A DNA stretch of 35,482 bases from Candidatus Jordarchaeia archaeon (GTDB lineage: Archaea > Asgardarchaeota > Jordiarchaeia > Jordiarchaeales > Jordiarchaeaceae): the NCBI GenBank assembly GCA_029856435.1, contig JAHQXB010000165.1:1-35482 (forward strand). Reading direction: 5' to 3'. The notes beneath the pieces are model-generated. The model made no database searches, was not told the DNA's origin, and saw nothing but the letters and a program-made list of their open reading frames with translations. How positions within the stretch are numbered: the stretch's first letter is position 1; each line of letters starts with the position of its first letter. A program made the position numbers and the translations under genes. Below, one piece after another: positions 1 to 7,214 of this stretch.

Positions 1-503
1 TGACCACCGTGTTCTCCACAACCTCTCGGGGAATGTTCGGCCCCTTTGGGCTTCCTGTTGTAATATATCTTTGCCACACGCTTGCCTGAGGCTTGGAGGG
101 CTGCATCGTAGTGGGGGAGGCTGCCGCTTACCACGATCCTGGTTTCGGGGTTCTTGGCTAGTGCATCTTCGACTAGGTTCTTAGCCGTCAGGTCGTTTCT
201 AACCCAGCTGAACGCCCGGTTCACCTCTATACGCGTCTCCGGGTTCTGGATGCTCCAGTAGTATCCCCACACTCCGTTGAGTTTTACTTGCTCGTCGACT
301 ATCAGGACCGATGAGAGGTGGGGGTTGAAGACTGTTAATAGGTCGGGGGTTCTCTCGGCGAGCTTCTGGTATTGGGGGGTGTTGAGTTTCTTCACCACGT
401 TCCAGCTTTTCCCCATCTCCTCATTTTGGGGCGTGATTTCGATTTCGTGTGTTTGGGTTGAGACAGGTCTCAGGTCTCTTTTTGGTGGTGCATAACTTGT
501 CAT
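1..503 (-). CDS. DDE-type transposase, partial (runs off the left edge)
   Basis: Reading from an ATG at 501-503, this gives about 167 codons without a stop before the window ends. The protein contains LIVDEQVKLNGVWGYYW, which looks like the first catalytic Asp region of archaeal DDE transposases. A segment RIVVSGSLPHYDAAL follows, where such enzymes usually have a V-T-D-G core, so the expected second Asp is Ser here. The product would cut and rejoin the ends of its own element. The C-terminal third, including the last acidic residue, lies outside the window. I cannot name the IS family. The Ser replacement suggests an inactive copy, or that I have aligned the motif wrongly. Base composition is more GC-rich than the neighbouring genes, as expected of acquired DNA. 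Confidence 0.55.
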   Translation of the reverse strand, partial: MTSYAPPKRDLRPVSTQTHEIEITPQNEEMGKSWNVVKKLNTPQYQKLAERTPDLLTVFNPHLSSVLIVDEQVKLNGVWGYYWSIQNPETRIEVNRAFSWVRNDLTAKNLVEDALAKNPETRIVVSGSLPHYDAALQASGKRVAKIYYNRKPKGAEHSPRGCGEHGG

Positions 504-509
504 TCATAA

Positions 510-562
510 CACCGTCACCCCTATAATCTCCAACGAAAATATTCTTTTTGGAGCACCGTCAC
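510..562. repeat. Two direct copies of CACCGTCAC upstream of the partial transposase
   Basis: The 9-mer CACCGTCAC occurs at 510-518 and again at 554-562, just outside the transposase start. Such repeats near an IS end can be transposase-binding sites or part of the element terminus. No boundary or target duplication can be confirmed because the other end is outside the window. Confidence 0.35.
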
Positions 563-639
563 TCGCTAACCGAAGTTGTCAATGATGTATTGATGCAACA
601 GAAAAACTTAAATTACCGAAAAATAAACACATCCTAGAA

Positions 640-653
640 AGTAGCAATCTACT
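640..653. promoter_or_regulatory. Short palindrome in the gap upstream of the TrmB-type gene
   Basis: AGTAG-CAAT-CTACT is a perfect 5-bp inverted repeat with a 4-bp spacer, about 115 bp before the regulator start. The gap from 504 to 768 is otherwise AT-rich with no convincing gene. TrmB-type proteins bind palindromes, and autoregulation is common in the family, but the site could be chance in AT-rich DNA. Confidence 0.2.
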
Positions 654-768
654 ACAAGTTTCATTCCAGAAGGGGATAAAATCATTGTAAAAACTATCTT
701 TAAATCCACTACCAATCCCTAACTTTCTCTCTAATATAGTCAGTGTAAAAGTTAACGGTGTGAGTATA

Positions 769-1590
769 ATGAGCCCAGTAGAAAAAGAAAAGGTATTAGA
801 CTTCATGCAAAAAATTGGTTTCACTGATTACGAGGCTAGAGTTTACATAACACTAGTAACTGAAGGCTCTCTAAACCCAACACAATTATCAAACCTCTCA
901 GGAGTGCCCCGACCAAACGTCTATGCAGTTCTAAAGAAATTAATAAGAAAAGGATACGCAGAAAGAGAAGCTGTAAAACGCGCCCCGCTTTACTCCGCAG
1001 TCCCTCCCGATATAGTTCTCGCAGATGTGGAAAAAGACCTGAAAAATAAAGAACAATATGCTCAGAACCTTAAGAAATGGTTCCAAGAAGGGCAAGTCGT
1101 AGCACCAGGAAGAGTACCTACTGCTTGGTTAATAGATGGAGAAAAGAGAATAAACGAAATAATAGAAGATATACTGCAACACGCGAAAAACAGTATACAC
1201 TCTATAATAACTCCTACATTCACGAAATCAGACAAGGAGCAGGACAGAATATTTAAAATACTGGAAGAAAAAGTCCAACAAAAAGTAGAAGTCATCGCGG
1301 GATGGAAAATTGACAAAAACACCCTAGAAATAGCCCAAAAACTAAGCCAAAACGGAACTATATATCACTGGACTCTCGGAGAAATCCCCATAGGAACATA
1401 TATAGCAGACAGCAAAGACTGCCTAGTCACCTTCATAGGGAAGTGGGAACCACTCCTAGTTTACGACCTAGGAATATGGATCCGAAACCCCACATACGTA
1501 AGACCATTTGAATACTTAACGGAAAGACTGTTATCCCTCAACACACCCGCCAAAAAAAGAATAGAAGAACTAACAAGAAATCAAAAATAA
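769..1590 (+). CDS. TrmB-type transcriptional regulator
   Basis: The N-terminal ~85 residues form a winged helix of the TrmB kind (GFTDYEARVYITLV, then a PRPNVYAVLKKLIRKGY recognition segment). In this family it binds palindromic promoter DNA. The second half (from about residue 105, AWLIDGEKRINEIIEDIL) resembles the effector-sensing C-terminal domain of TrmB proteins, which often binds sugars; the ligand here cannot be told. I chose the ATG at 769, which has GGTGTG upstream. An in-frame GTG at 760 would add three residues. The length (about 273 aa) is normal for a two-domain member. The gene stands alone between a mobile element and a small GTPase, so its target genes are not apparent. Confidence 0.8.
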   Translation: MSPVEKEKVLDFMQKIGFTDYEARVYITLVTEGSLNPTQLSNLSGVPRPNVYAVLKKLIRKGYAEREAVKRAPLYSAVPPDIVLADVEKDLKNKEQYAQNLKKWFQEGQVVAPGRVPTAWLIDGEKRINEIIEDILQHAKNSIHSIITPTFTKSDKEQDRIFKILEEKVQQKVEVIAGWKIDKNTLEIAQKLSQNGTIYHWTLGEIPIGTYIADSKDCLVTFIGKWEPLLVYDLGIWIRNPTYVRPFEYLTERLLSLNTPAKKRIEELTRNQK

Positions 1591-1699
1591 AACCCTTAAA
1601 AAATACCAAAACTTGGAAAAATTATTAAAAGTTTAACGATAAATAACATTACAATGAAAAATAAAATTCCTAAATAAAGAACAATTTGAGGAAGCGCCA

Positions 1700-2233
1700 A
1701 TGACTGAAGAATTCATGTACAAAGTGGTTCTGGTGGGCGATGCAAATGTGGGAAAAACCTCGATACTAATAAGATATACGGAAAGGCGATTCGTCGAAAG
1801 TTACATCCCCACACTGGGTACAGATTTTGCCGTAAAAGTTGTTGAACTCAAGGGTGACGATAATAAGCGGAAAGCCATCAAGTTGGCTTGCTGGGATTTG
1901 GGAGGACAGGAACAATATCGGACTTTACGTAGATTTTACTTGAGTGGCGCCCGCGGATGTTTCATTGTCTTCGATGTGACCAATACAGCTTCCTTCGAAC
2001 ATATTGTTAATTGGCATAATGATGTTATGAGTATTTGTGGCAACATTCCCTGTTTTCTTATCGGGAATAAGACGGATTTAAAAAATGATAGACGGATTTC
2101 TAGGGCTGTGGGGGCTGAATTGGCCTCTAAGTTAGGTTTAGAATTTTTTGAGACGTCAGCTAAGACTGGAGAAAAAGTTGATGATGTTTTTGAGCTAATG
2201 GCGAAAAGGTTGTATGAGAAGTACATGCTATAA
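1700..2233 (+). CDS. Rab/Ras-like small GTPase
   Basis: This 177-aa single-domain GTPase has all five G motifs: P-loop GDANVGKTS (13-21), a switch I Thr in YIPTLGTDF (35-43), D66-L-G-G-Q70, NKTD (123-126) and SAK (153-155). The overall pattern (WD..GQEQYRTL, VFDVTNTASFE) is Rab/Ras-like. The DLGGQ core instead resembles Arf and G-alpha rather than the usual DTAGQ. The Gln needed for hydrolysis is kept, so it should be a competent switch. It ends in KRLYEKYML with no C-terminal Cys for prenylation and no N-terminal Gly for myristoylation, so membrane attachment, if any, needs a partner. A GAGG ribosome site precedes the ATG. Such GTPases are abundant in Asgard archaea, which helped the lineage guess. 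Effector and pathway are unknown. Confidence 0.88.
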   Translation: MTEEFMYKVVLVGDANVGKTSILIRYTERRFVESYIPTLGTDFAVKVVELKGDDNKRKAIKLACWDLGGQEQYRTLRRFYLSGARGCFIVFDVTNTASFEHIVNWHNDVMSICGNIPCFLIGNKTDLKNDRRISRAVGAELASKLGLEFFETSAKTGEKVDDVFELMAKRLYEKYML

Positions 2234-2284
2234 TTAGATTCCTCGCTTCGGTTCCTGTTTTTAGGTCAGGGCTTTTGGTTTCTA

Positions 2285-4738
2285 TTAGATTTTGAGTTGG
2301 ATTTCTTTTCCTTCAACTTGATAGGTCCTTACATTTTTTAGTTTGGGTTGATCCATGAATGTGATTTGTTTTATGTTGTGCATTTGCTTTAGGTCTTGTG
2401 CGAATGGCTCTAGTTCTTTTGGTAGATTCGCATATTCTATGGGTTGTTTTAGAGATATGTTGGCGTCTTTCTTGGCTTTCCAAATTGCGGAGTTCGTTTT
2501 CATTATTATAGACGTCGGGTCTTCGGTTAGTATTAGTCTAGGGTCGGCTTCTGGAAATTTTTGTATGTGTATGCTTTCTTTGCTGTAGATGCTTCTCCAT
2601 ATGTGATCTGTTACGAAGGGCGTAATTGGTGCAAGTAATTTCAGTATAGTTTTGAGGCACTGATGTAACGTCCATTCTGCGTTTTTTTGCTCTATTTCTG
2701 TAAAGTCGTGATTTCGGTTATAAGCCCTAGTTTTAACCATCTCTATTATATGACTTGCAAAAATGTTCCAGACATAATTATATATTTCTTCGGCTCCAAT
2801 ATGAAAGTCGAATGTTTCATAGCTTTCATTTACCCTTTGGATTAATTTGTTTAGTTCTGAGATTATCCATTTGTCTGTAGCTGAGAGTTTTATTTCGTCT
2901 TCTTTAGGCTCTGGGAATGTGGATATAAATCTAGCTATGTTGTACAGTTTGTTTATGAATCTGCTGATTCCGCCTAGACGTTTCTCATCAAATCTGATAT
3001 CGGAGCCTAATGTGCTTGCCATCGCCCCATATAGTCTTAATGCATCTGCGCCATACTTTTCGATGAGTGGTTCTGGATAGATCACATTTCCGAGGCTTTT
3101 TGATAGTTTTCTTCCTTCAGCGTCTACTACATGGCCACTTATCCATACGTGTTTAAAAGCGGGTTTTTTATAGAGTTGATATATTCGGAGTAGCGAGTAA
3201 CTGAGCCATGTCCCTATTATGTCTCTTCCCTGAGGTCGGAGGTCTGATACATACTCCCTTTTGATTTCTCTTTCGAAGAACTCAGCATCATTTGATGCGT
3301 GGGGATATTTTAATATATATAGAGGACTGATTGAGGAGTCCATCCAAGTGTCTAGTGTGCGTTCATCTCCTACGAATCCCTCTGTTGAGCCACACTTCTT
3401 ACATTTATCGAACGGCGCTTTTTCTCTCCATGGCTGATAGTATTTTCCGGGTTTTGGTAAGTGTGGCTCTCCACATAATTTACAGTACCATACGGGTATT
3501 TCTGTTCCATAGTATCTCCGACGAGATATGGGCCAGTCCATAGTGATTGAGTTCAGCCAATCAAGCCAAAGCTTCTTTGCAGTAGGCGGATGCCAGATGA
3601 TATCTTCGGTTATCTCCTTTAATGGTTCAATGAAGTCCACCTGTTTAAGATAATACTCTTTCATACCCACAAATTCTATAGGCGTTTTACTTCTCCAGCA
3701 TATCGGTTGGCTTTGCATGATTTTTTCTTCCTTCACTAATAACCCTTGTCTTTTCAAATCATTAATGATAGCCTTCCTTGCCTCTTCAACCTTCATGCCC
3801 CTGTATTTACCGGCTGCTTCAGTCATATAGCCATCTTTATCAATAGAAAATGTTGGCTTAAGGTTTAATTCTCTAAAATGTCTTAAATCGGTAATATCTC
3901 CATAAGAGCAAACCATGAGCGCCCCCGTACCAAATTCTGGTTTGGCTGAGGGATGCGGAATAATGCGTACCTCCTTATTGTAGAGGGGCGTAATTGCTGT
4001 TTTTCCATGTAACTGTTTATATCTTTCATCCTCGGGATTAACTAGAACTGCATCACAGGCACATATTAGTTCAGGTCTAGTGGTGGCTATAGGTAGATTT
4101 TCTCCGCTTTCCTTAACTTTAAAGTTGATTGTGACAAGTGTAGTAACCTGCTCTCTACGTTCTACTTCGGCATCAGCTATGACTGTTTGACAATCTGTAC
4201 ACCAGCTATTTGGCCGATCATCCTCATAGATTAGTCCTTCGTTCCACAGTTGAATAAACGTTTCCTGCGTTAGAGCTCTGTAAGTTTCATGATCCGTTTT
4301 GTAGATTTCTTCCCACTTCCAAGAATTATTGGAAAAACCAAGTTTTTTGCAAATATTCAGTATCGAGTCTCCAACCGTATCAAGGTACTGCTTACACTTG
4401 GCGATGAATTCCTCTCGTGGAGTCTCCCTCATCTTAATCCCAAACTCTTTCTCCACACTGACTTCGACAGGTAATCCATTACGATCCAAGCCAAACTTAT
4501 AGTGAACTTCGTACCCTTTCATCCTTATGAAACGTGCAATGTAATCAATCGCAGCGTAGTGAATAGCACCGCCGACATGCCATCTTCCGGAAACATATGG
4601 GGGAGGGTTATCAATAATGAAAATGGGTTTACCGCTGTTCATGTTAAACTTGTAGATTTCTTCCTTCTGCCAAAGTTCCCAAATTTCTGATTCCTTACTT
4701 AGTTCCCATCTTTTACTCCTAAGCTTAGGTTCGTTCAC
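2285..4738 (-). CDS. valS: Valyl-tRNA synthetase
   Basis: Class I aminoacyl-tRNA synthetase of 817 aa that attaches valine to tRNA-Val in the cytoplasm. The HIGH motif appears as HVGG (54-57) within NPPPYVSGRWHVGG, and the KMSKS loop as KLSKS (544-548). Between them is the CP1 editing domain with TTRPE (219-223), which removes mischarged threonine. Zinc-like cysteine pairs occur around 180-183 and 419-422. LDTWMDSSI and GADALRLYGA fit the archaeal ValRS pattern; IleRS would usually show other residues here, so valine is preferred but not proven. The protein is shorter than bacterial ValRS and lacks the C-terminal coiled coil. Translation starts at GTG (4736-4738) after AAGGG. It converges with the GTPase gene, and its leader carries a strong hairpin. 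Confidence 0.85.
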   Translation of the reverse strand: MNEPKLRSKRWELSKESEIWELWQKEEIYKFNMNSGKPIFIIDNPPPYVSGRWHVGGAIHYAAIDYIARFIRMKGYEVHYKFGLDRNGLPVEVSVEKEFGIKMRETPREEFIAKCKQYLDTVGDSILNICKKLGFSNNSWKWEEIYKTDHETYRALTQETFIQLWNEGLIYEDDRPNSWCTDCQTVIADAEVERREQVTTLVTINFKVKESGENLPIATTRPELICACDAVLVNPEDERYKQLHGKTAITPLYNKEVRIIPHPSAKPEFGTGALMVCSYGDITDLRHFRELNLKPTFSIDKDGYMTEAAGKYRGMKVEEARKAIINDLKRQGLLVKEEKIMQSQPICWRSKTPIEFVGMKEYYLKQVDFIEPLKEITEDIIWHPPTAKKLWLDWLNSITMDWPISRRRYYGTEIPVWYCKLCGEPHLPKPGKYYQPWREKAPFDKCKKCGSTEGFVGDERTLDTWMDSSISPLYILKYPHASNDAEFFEREIKREYVSDLRPQGRDIIGTWLSYSLLRIYQLYKKPAFKHVWISGHVVDAEGRKLSKSLGNVIYPEPLIEKYGADALRLYGAMASTLGSDIRFDEKRLGGISRFINKLYNIARFISTFPEPKEDEIKLSATDKWIISELNKLIQRVNESYETFDFHIGAEEIYNYVWNIFASHIIEMVKTRAYNRNHDFTEIEQKNAEWTLHQCLKTILKLLAPITPFVTDHIWRSIYSKESIHIQKFPEADPRLILTEDPTSIIMKTNSAIWKAKKDANISLKQPIEYANLPKELEPFAQDLKQMHNIKQITFMDQPKLKNVRTYQVEGKEIQLKI

Positions 4739-4785
4739 TTCAAAGCCCTTCTACAAAACTGTAAAACCAAATCGATTAAGGTGTC

Positions 4786-4811
4786 ACAGGTTTTCACAAC
4801 CAAAAACCTGT
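4786..4811 (-). promoter_or_regulatory. Perfect 9-bp hairpin in the valS leader
   Basis: ACAGGTTTT (4786-4794) pairs perfectly with AAAACCTGT (4803-4811) around an 8-nt loop, 48 nt before the valS start. A TATA-like ctatttaaag on the minus strand at about 4841-4850 would place the transcript start upstream of the hairpin, so it would be in the mRNA leader. It could control translation or termination, or be a protein-binding palindrome. It does not look like a bacterial T-box, and none would be expected in an archaeon. Confidence 0.45.
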
Positions 4812-4934
4812 TGTTCCCTCAACCTATATGCAAAAATGCTTTAAATAGTTTAGGGATGAACTATTTGAACTAGAAAAGCTAAAATATCCAAAAATCTAAA
4901 AAACTACTGCAGAAGAAAAAAAGATAACAAAAAA

Positions 4935-5032
4935 GGGCACTTAGCTCAGTGGAAGATCCCGCCAAACAAGCGGTATCCAAGAGCGCCTGGTTCGCATCCA
5001 GGAGGCCGCGAGTTCAAATCTCGCAGTGTCCA
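4935..5032 (+). tRNA. tRNA-Ala(CGC) with a D-loop intron
   Basis: The acceptor pairs are GGGCACU/AGUGUCC and include G3-U70, the alanine identity pair. The anticodon stem is CCTGG/CCAGG with loop TTCGCAT (anticodon CGC at 4993-4995), and the T-arm is GCGAG-TTCAAAT-CTCGC. The D-stem halves GCTC (4944-4947) and GAGC are separated by 33 nt, too many for a D-loop. A bulge-helix-bulge (BHB) fits: TGGA (4950-4953) pairs with TCCA (4976-4979) and is flanked by 3-nt bulges AGA and AGA. This predicts a 26-nt intron at 4956-4981 and a 72-nt mature tRNA with D-loop AGTGGAA. CCA is encoded at 5033-5035. The intron carries its own CCGC/GCGG hairpin. Confidence 0.9.
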
Positions 5033-5035
5033 CCA

Positions 5036-5483
5036 CCTCTCTTCTAAATTAAACCTACATAAGCCCAGCATTCTACTTAGGCTAACATCTCTTCTGCATT
5101 TTACATAAATATATCCGCAATTTGAAAAGAATCTCAAGATAAATTAGTGAGCTGGCTTAAATTGCAAATCTTACAAAATATGACCCCAAACCTGCATAAG
5201 GGGAAGGCAGTATTCTTATCTTTATCTATTTGAAAATTCTGTATCGCGGCCTCTTTATTCATAAGGCTTTTTTAATGTTGATCTACAATTTTAGGATGAA
5301 TGATAATTGAGATTTTAGTCTCCAATCTCTCCTCCCTACTCGTTCATAGAGTGAAGAATAACAAAGAAACCTAGGATCCAAGTAACACATAAAATATTGA
5401 AATAATAACATCACAAAAACCACTATTTTTCTCTGATATTAAGCCTCTCTGTCCTATCACTAAGACAAGTGAACTAATATTAT
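5036..5483. other. 448-bp gap between two tRNA-Ala genes
   Basis: No open frame of convincing length or family is seen on either strand. The stretch is AT-rich. The only structure I noticed is a small hairpin, GAGATT-ttagtctcc-AATCTC, near 5309-5329. No C/D-box or H/ACA guide RNA could be assembled from it. Promoters for the flanking tRNAs would lie elsewhere (upstream of 4935 and above 5608). Confidence 0.5.
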
Positions 5484-5486
5484 TGG

Positions 5487-5608
5487 TGGACCCAGCGAGA
5501 TTTGAACTCGCGGCCTCCGCGATTTTGGGATAGCTTGCCTTCGCTCTCATACCCTTGTTAGTAGGGTATGGGTAACGCGGCGCTCATACCAGGCTGAGCT
5601 ATGGGCCC
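5487..5608 (-). tRNA. tRNA-Ala(GGC) with two anticodon-loop introns
   Basis: The acceptor pairs GGGCCCA/TGGGTCC again contain G3-U70. The D-arm GCTC-AGCCTGGTAT-GAGC and T-arm GCGAG-TTCAAAT-CTCGC are intact. The anticodon stem CCGCG/CGCGG encloses 54 nt. The only alanine anticodon present is GGC (forward 5537-5539). I infer intron 1 (34 nt, 5540-5573) between positions 33 and 34, with an internal CATACCC/GGGTATG hairpin. Intron 2 (13 nt, 5523-5535) lies at 37/38. Removing both gives loop TTGGCAT. Intron 2 has a perfect BHB (TTGG/CCAA, bulges CAA and AAT) only once intron 1 is out. The BHB for intron 1 is relaxed (CGC/GCG plus a G-A pair). CCA is encoded at 5484-5486. Confidence 0.85.
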
Positions 5609-5666
5609 ACCCTCTAATTTTTTAATTGGCGCTCCTATTTTCCGCTATTAGAAACACTTTTTATCT

Positions 5667-5852
5667 TTATTTTAGTCTATTTCCTCTGATTTTTTTGTTT
5701 TGCCAGCTGTATCTTCTAAATCTTTTGGATCTTCCATAGCCGCAAGCTGCACAGTATTTTTTTGTGGCATGGTATGAGTGTTTTCCACATCTTCGGCATC
5801 TTATATGCGTTTTTGTGTCCCTTTTGCCTTTGCTTGGTGTTCCTTTAGTCAT
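5667..5852 (-). CDS. rpl37e: Large-subunit ribosomal protein eL37 (L37e)
   Basis: A 61-aa basic protein with a zinc-ribbon of two CxxC pairs (CRRC near residue 19 and CAAC near 34), followed by [13 protein letters not shown]. This is the signature of eL37, which binds 23S rRNA at the polypeptide exit side of the 50S subunit. It lies 30 bp downstream of the LSm gene on the same strand; the lsm-rpl37e pair is a well-known archaeal arrangement and suggests one transcript. Length matches the family. Confidence 0.95.
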   Translation of the reverse strand: MTKGTPSKGKRDTKTHIRCRRCGKHSYHATKKYCAACGYGRSKRFRRYSWQNKKIRGNRLK

Positions 5853-5882
5853 TGCGATCCCTATTATAAGTTATTTTATGTT

Positions 5883-6128
5883 TTATTCTGTTTTTATTCC
5901 AGGACTAAGGAGGATTACGTTGTCTCCTCTCACTATTACGGTTCCTACCTTTTTATTGTTGTCTTTATCTATTACTTCTTCTGCTTCATCTAAAATGAGG
6001 TTCATGTGGAGGTCGAATCCTTTGAGTTTGCCTCTAAGTTCTCGTCCTCCTTTGAGTTTAACGAGTACTCTAGCTTCGAGTGATCTGTTAAGTAGGTCAA
6101 GAGGTTTTGTTATACTTGATTCGCTCAT
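5883..6128 (-). CDS. LSm (Sm-like archaeal) RNA-binding protein
   Basis: An 81-aa Sm-fold protein. The Sm1 motif is GGRELRGKLKGFDLHMNLILDEAEE (about residues 27-51) and the Sm2 motif is IVRGDNVILLSP near the end. Archaeal LSm proteins form hexa- or heptameric rings that bind U-rich RNA and take part in RNA processing, with tRNA among reported partners. The short spacing to eL37 indicates an operon. A GGAG ribosome site precedes the ATG. The family call is firm; the particular RNA targets are unknown. Confidence 0.93.
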   Translation of the reverse strand: MSESSITKPLDLLNRSLEARVLVKLKGGRELRGKLKGFDLHMNLILDEAEEVIDKDNNKKVGTVIVRGDNVILLSPGIKTE

Positions 6129-6262
6129 TACGTTTTTCTCTCCTTTAAAAAATATGTTGTGTATTTTCTGTTGGAATTAGGTTAATATTTAAGTATATCG
6201 GATTACAATCGTCATATCCAAATATGTTTCAATCTTGTTATTCGGATATTATATTCTTTTTG

Positions 6263-6334
6263 AGTCCAATTTTATAAACACTTGGACTAATATAATACCC
6301 ATGATAATATGCTTTTTGGGGGGGTTAATATCAT
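6263..6334. promoter_or_regulatory. Paired inverted repeats in the divergent LSm/PUA intergenic region
   Basis: AGTCCAA (6263-6269) mirrors TTGGACT (6282-6288) around 12 nt. Immediately after, ATGATA (6301-6306) mirrors TATCAT (6329-6334), enclosing a run of seven G. The 340-bp gap (6129-6468) between the divergent genes holds no ORF I trust. These could be operator palindromes or hairpins of a small RNA; nothing identifies which. Confidence 0.3.
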
Positions 6335-6468
6335 TTTCCGCAACTTTGAAATATTTAGAGCTTATTATTTTAAGTAAATCATAGTATTTTAGAGAATTTC
6401 ATGTGAAAATAGTAAGTTTGTAATAAGGAGGAGAAAAAGTTTTTAATGTATATGTTGAGGCGGTATTC

Positions 6469-6948
6469 TTGAAATTGAAGAATCGTCACTTCCTACGCGA
6501 TAAAGAAATTAAAAAATTGGAAAAGGAGCTAAGAGAGCGCTTAGGAGAGAACTTTTCCATTCCCGAAAAGGTAGAGTACGGAGTATTGAAAGACGATCTT
6601 CATTTATATCTTGTAGATGGGGCTCCCTTCCTTATTCGCATGGTAGACCTACTTTTTCCCACCCTTAAAGCCATAATGAACGGAGCTATAAAACTCCCAA
6701 AAGTCACTGTAGATATGGGCGCTGTTGGCTTCATCACCAAAGGAGCTGACATCATGGTTCCCGGAATCGTTAAGGTCGACGACAACATAAAGCAATTCTC
6801 TCTAGTCGTGGTCACAGATGAAAAATATGATAAACCCCTAGCCGTAGGACTAGCACTTATGGACGCACAAACCATAAAAAGTTCCAGCAAAGGACCCGCA
6901 ATAAAGAATTTGCACCATGTTGGAGACAACATTTGGAATTTTGAATAA
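6469..6948 (+). CDS. PUA-domain RNA-binding protein (MCT-1/Tma20-like)
   Basis: 159 aa. The C-terminal half (from about residue 76) is a PUA domain: PKVTVDMGAVGFITKGADIMVPGIV, followed by LAVGLALMDAQTIKSSSKGPAIKNLHHVGDNIW. The N-terminal half resembles the pre-PUA domain of the archaeal relatives of eukaryotic MCT-1/Tma20, which act with the ribosome in initiation and recycling. That role is extrapolated from the eukaryotic proteins. The start is taken as TTG at 6469 with GAGGCGG upstream; no in-frame ATG gives a better start. It is transcribed divergently from LSm and directly upstream of tRNA-Glu. Confidence 0.85.
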   Translation: MKLKNRHFLRDKEIKKLEKELRERLGENFSIPEKVEYGVLKDDLHLYLVDGAPFLIRMVDLLFPTLKAIMNGAIKLPKVTVDMGAVGFITKGADIMVPGIVKVDDNIKQFSLVVVTDEKYDKPLAVGLALMDAQTIKSSSKGPAIKNLHHVGDNIWNFE

Positions 6949-6985
6949 AATTTAAAAATAGATTTGAAAAACATTCCATAAGAGT

Positions 6986-7128
6986 GCTCCGGTGGTGTAG
7001 TCCGGTCAAACAAACCAAATGGACTAAGCATAAGGGGCTCAAGAAAAATCTGCCCAATCGATCCTTTGACCCGGGTTCAAATAACTAAGCTAACCTTTAA
7101 ACTTAGTTTGAGCGTCCCGGCCGGAGCA
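6986..7128 (+). tRNA. tRNA-Glu(CTC) with three introns
   Basis: The acceptor GCTCCGG/CCGGAGC and D-arm GTGT...GCAT are typical of archaeal tRNA-Glu. Three insertions interrupt it. (a) D-loop, 18 nt at 7010-7027: GGTC (7004-7007) pairs with GACT (7022-7025), bulges AAA and AAG. (b) Between anticodon positions 34 and 35, 17 nt at 7041-7057: GGGC pairs with GCCC, bulges TCA and AAT. (c) T-loop, 33 nt at 7082-7114: TTCA pairs with TGAG, bulges AAT and CGT, with an internal AACTAAG/CTTAGTT hairpin. Splicing gives anticodon loop CTCTCGA and T-loop TTCAAAT in a 75-nt tRNA. CCA is encoded at 7129-7131. A TATA-like tttaaaaat lies about 30 bp upstream. Confidence 0.92.
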
Positions 7129-7141
7129 CCATCACCCCAAA

Positions 7142-7182
7142 ATAACTAAACGAATCTTTTATGCTGATTCCCGCTTAGTTAT
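7142..7182. repeat. Two-tier hairpin just after tRNA-Glu
   Basis: ATAACTAA (7142-7149) pairs with TTAGTTAT (7175-7182); inside it GAATC (7152-7156) pairs with GATTC (7166-7170). The AATAACTAA core also begins the T-loop intron of the preceding tRNA (7080-7088). It could be a 3' processing or termination structure or a duplicated intron-like hairpin. No ORF is present between 7132 and 7397. Confidence 0.45.
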
Positions 7183-7214
7183 CCTTCGATTTTTTAACAT
7201 TAAAAATTGACACA

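Noticed and set aside
2285..4738. Isoleucyl- or leucyl-tRNA synthetase
   Set aside because: The motif set (PPPYVSG at the HIGH loop, DTWMDSSI, GADALRLYGA) fits archaeal ValRS better; no IleRS or LeuRS diagnostic insert was seen.
4946..5137. 63-codon minus-strand frame across tRNA-Ala(CGC)
   Set aside because: It is the antisense of a well-formed tRNA gene and has no protein family character.
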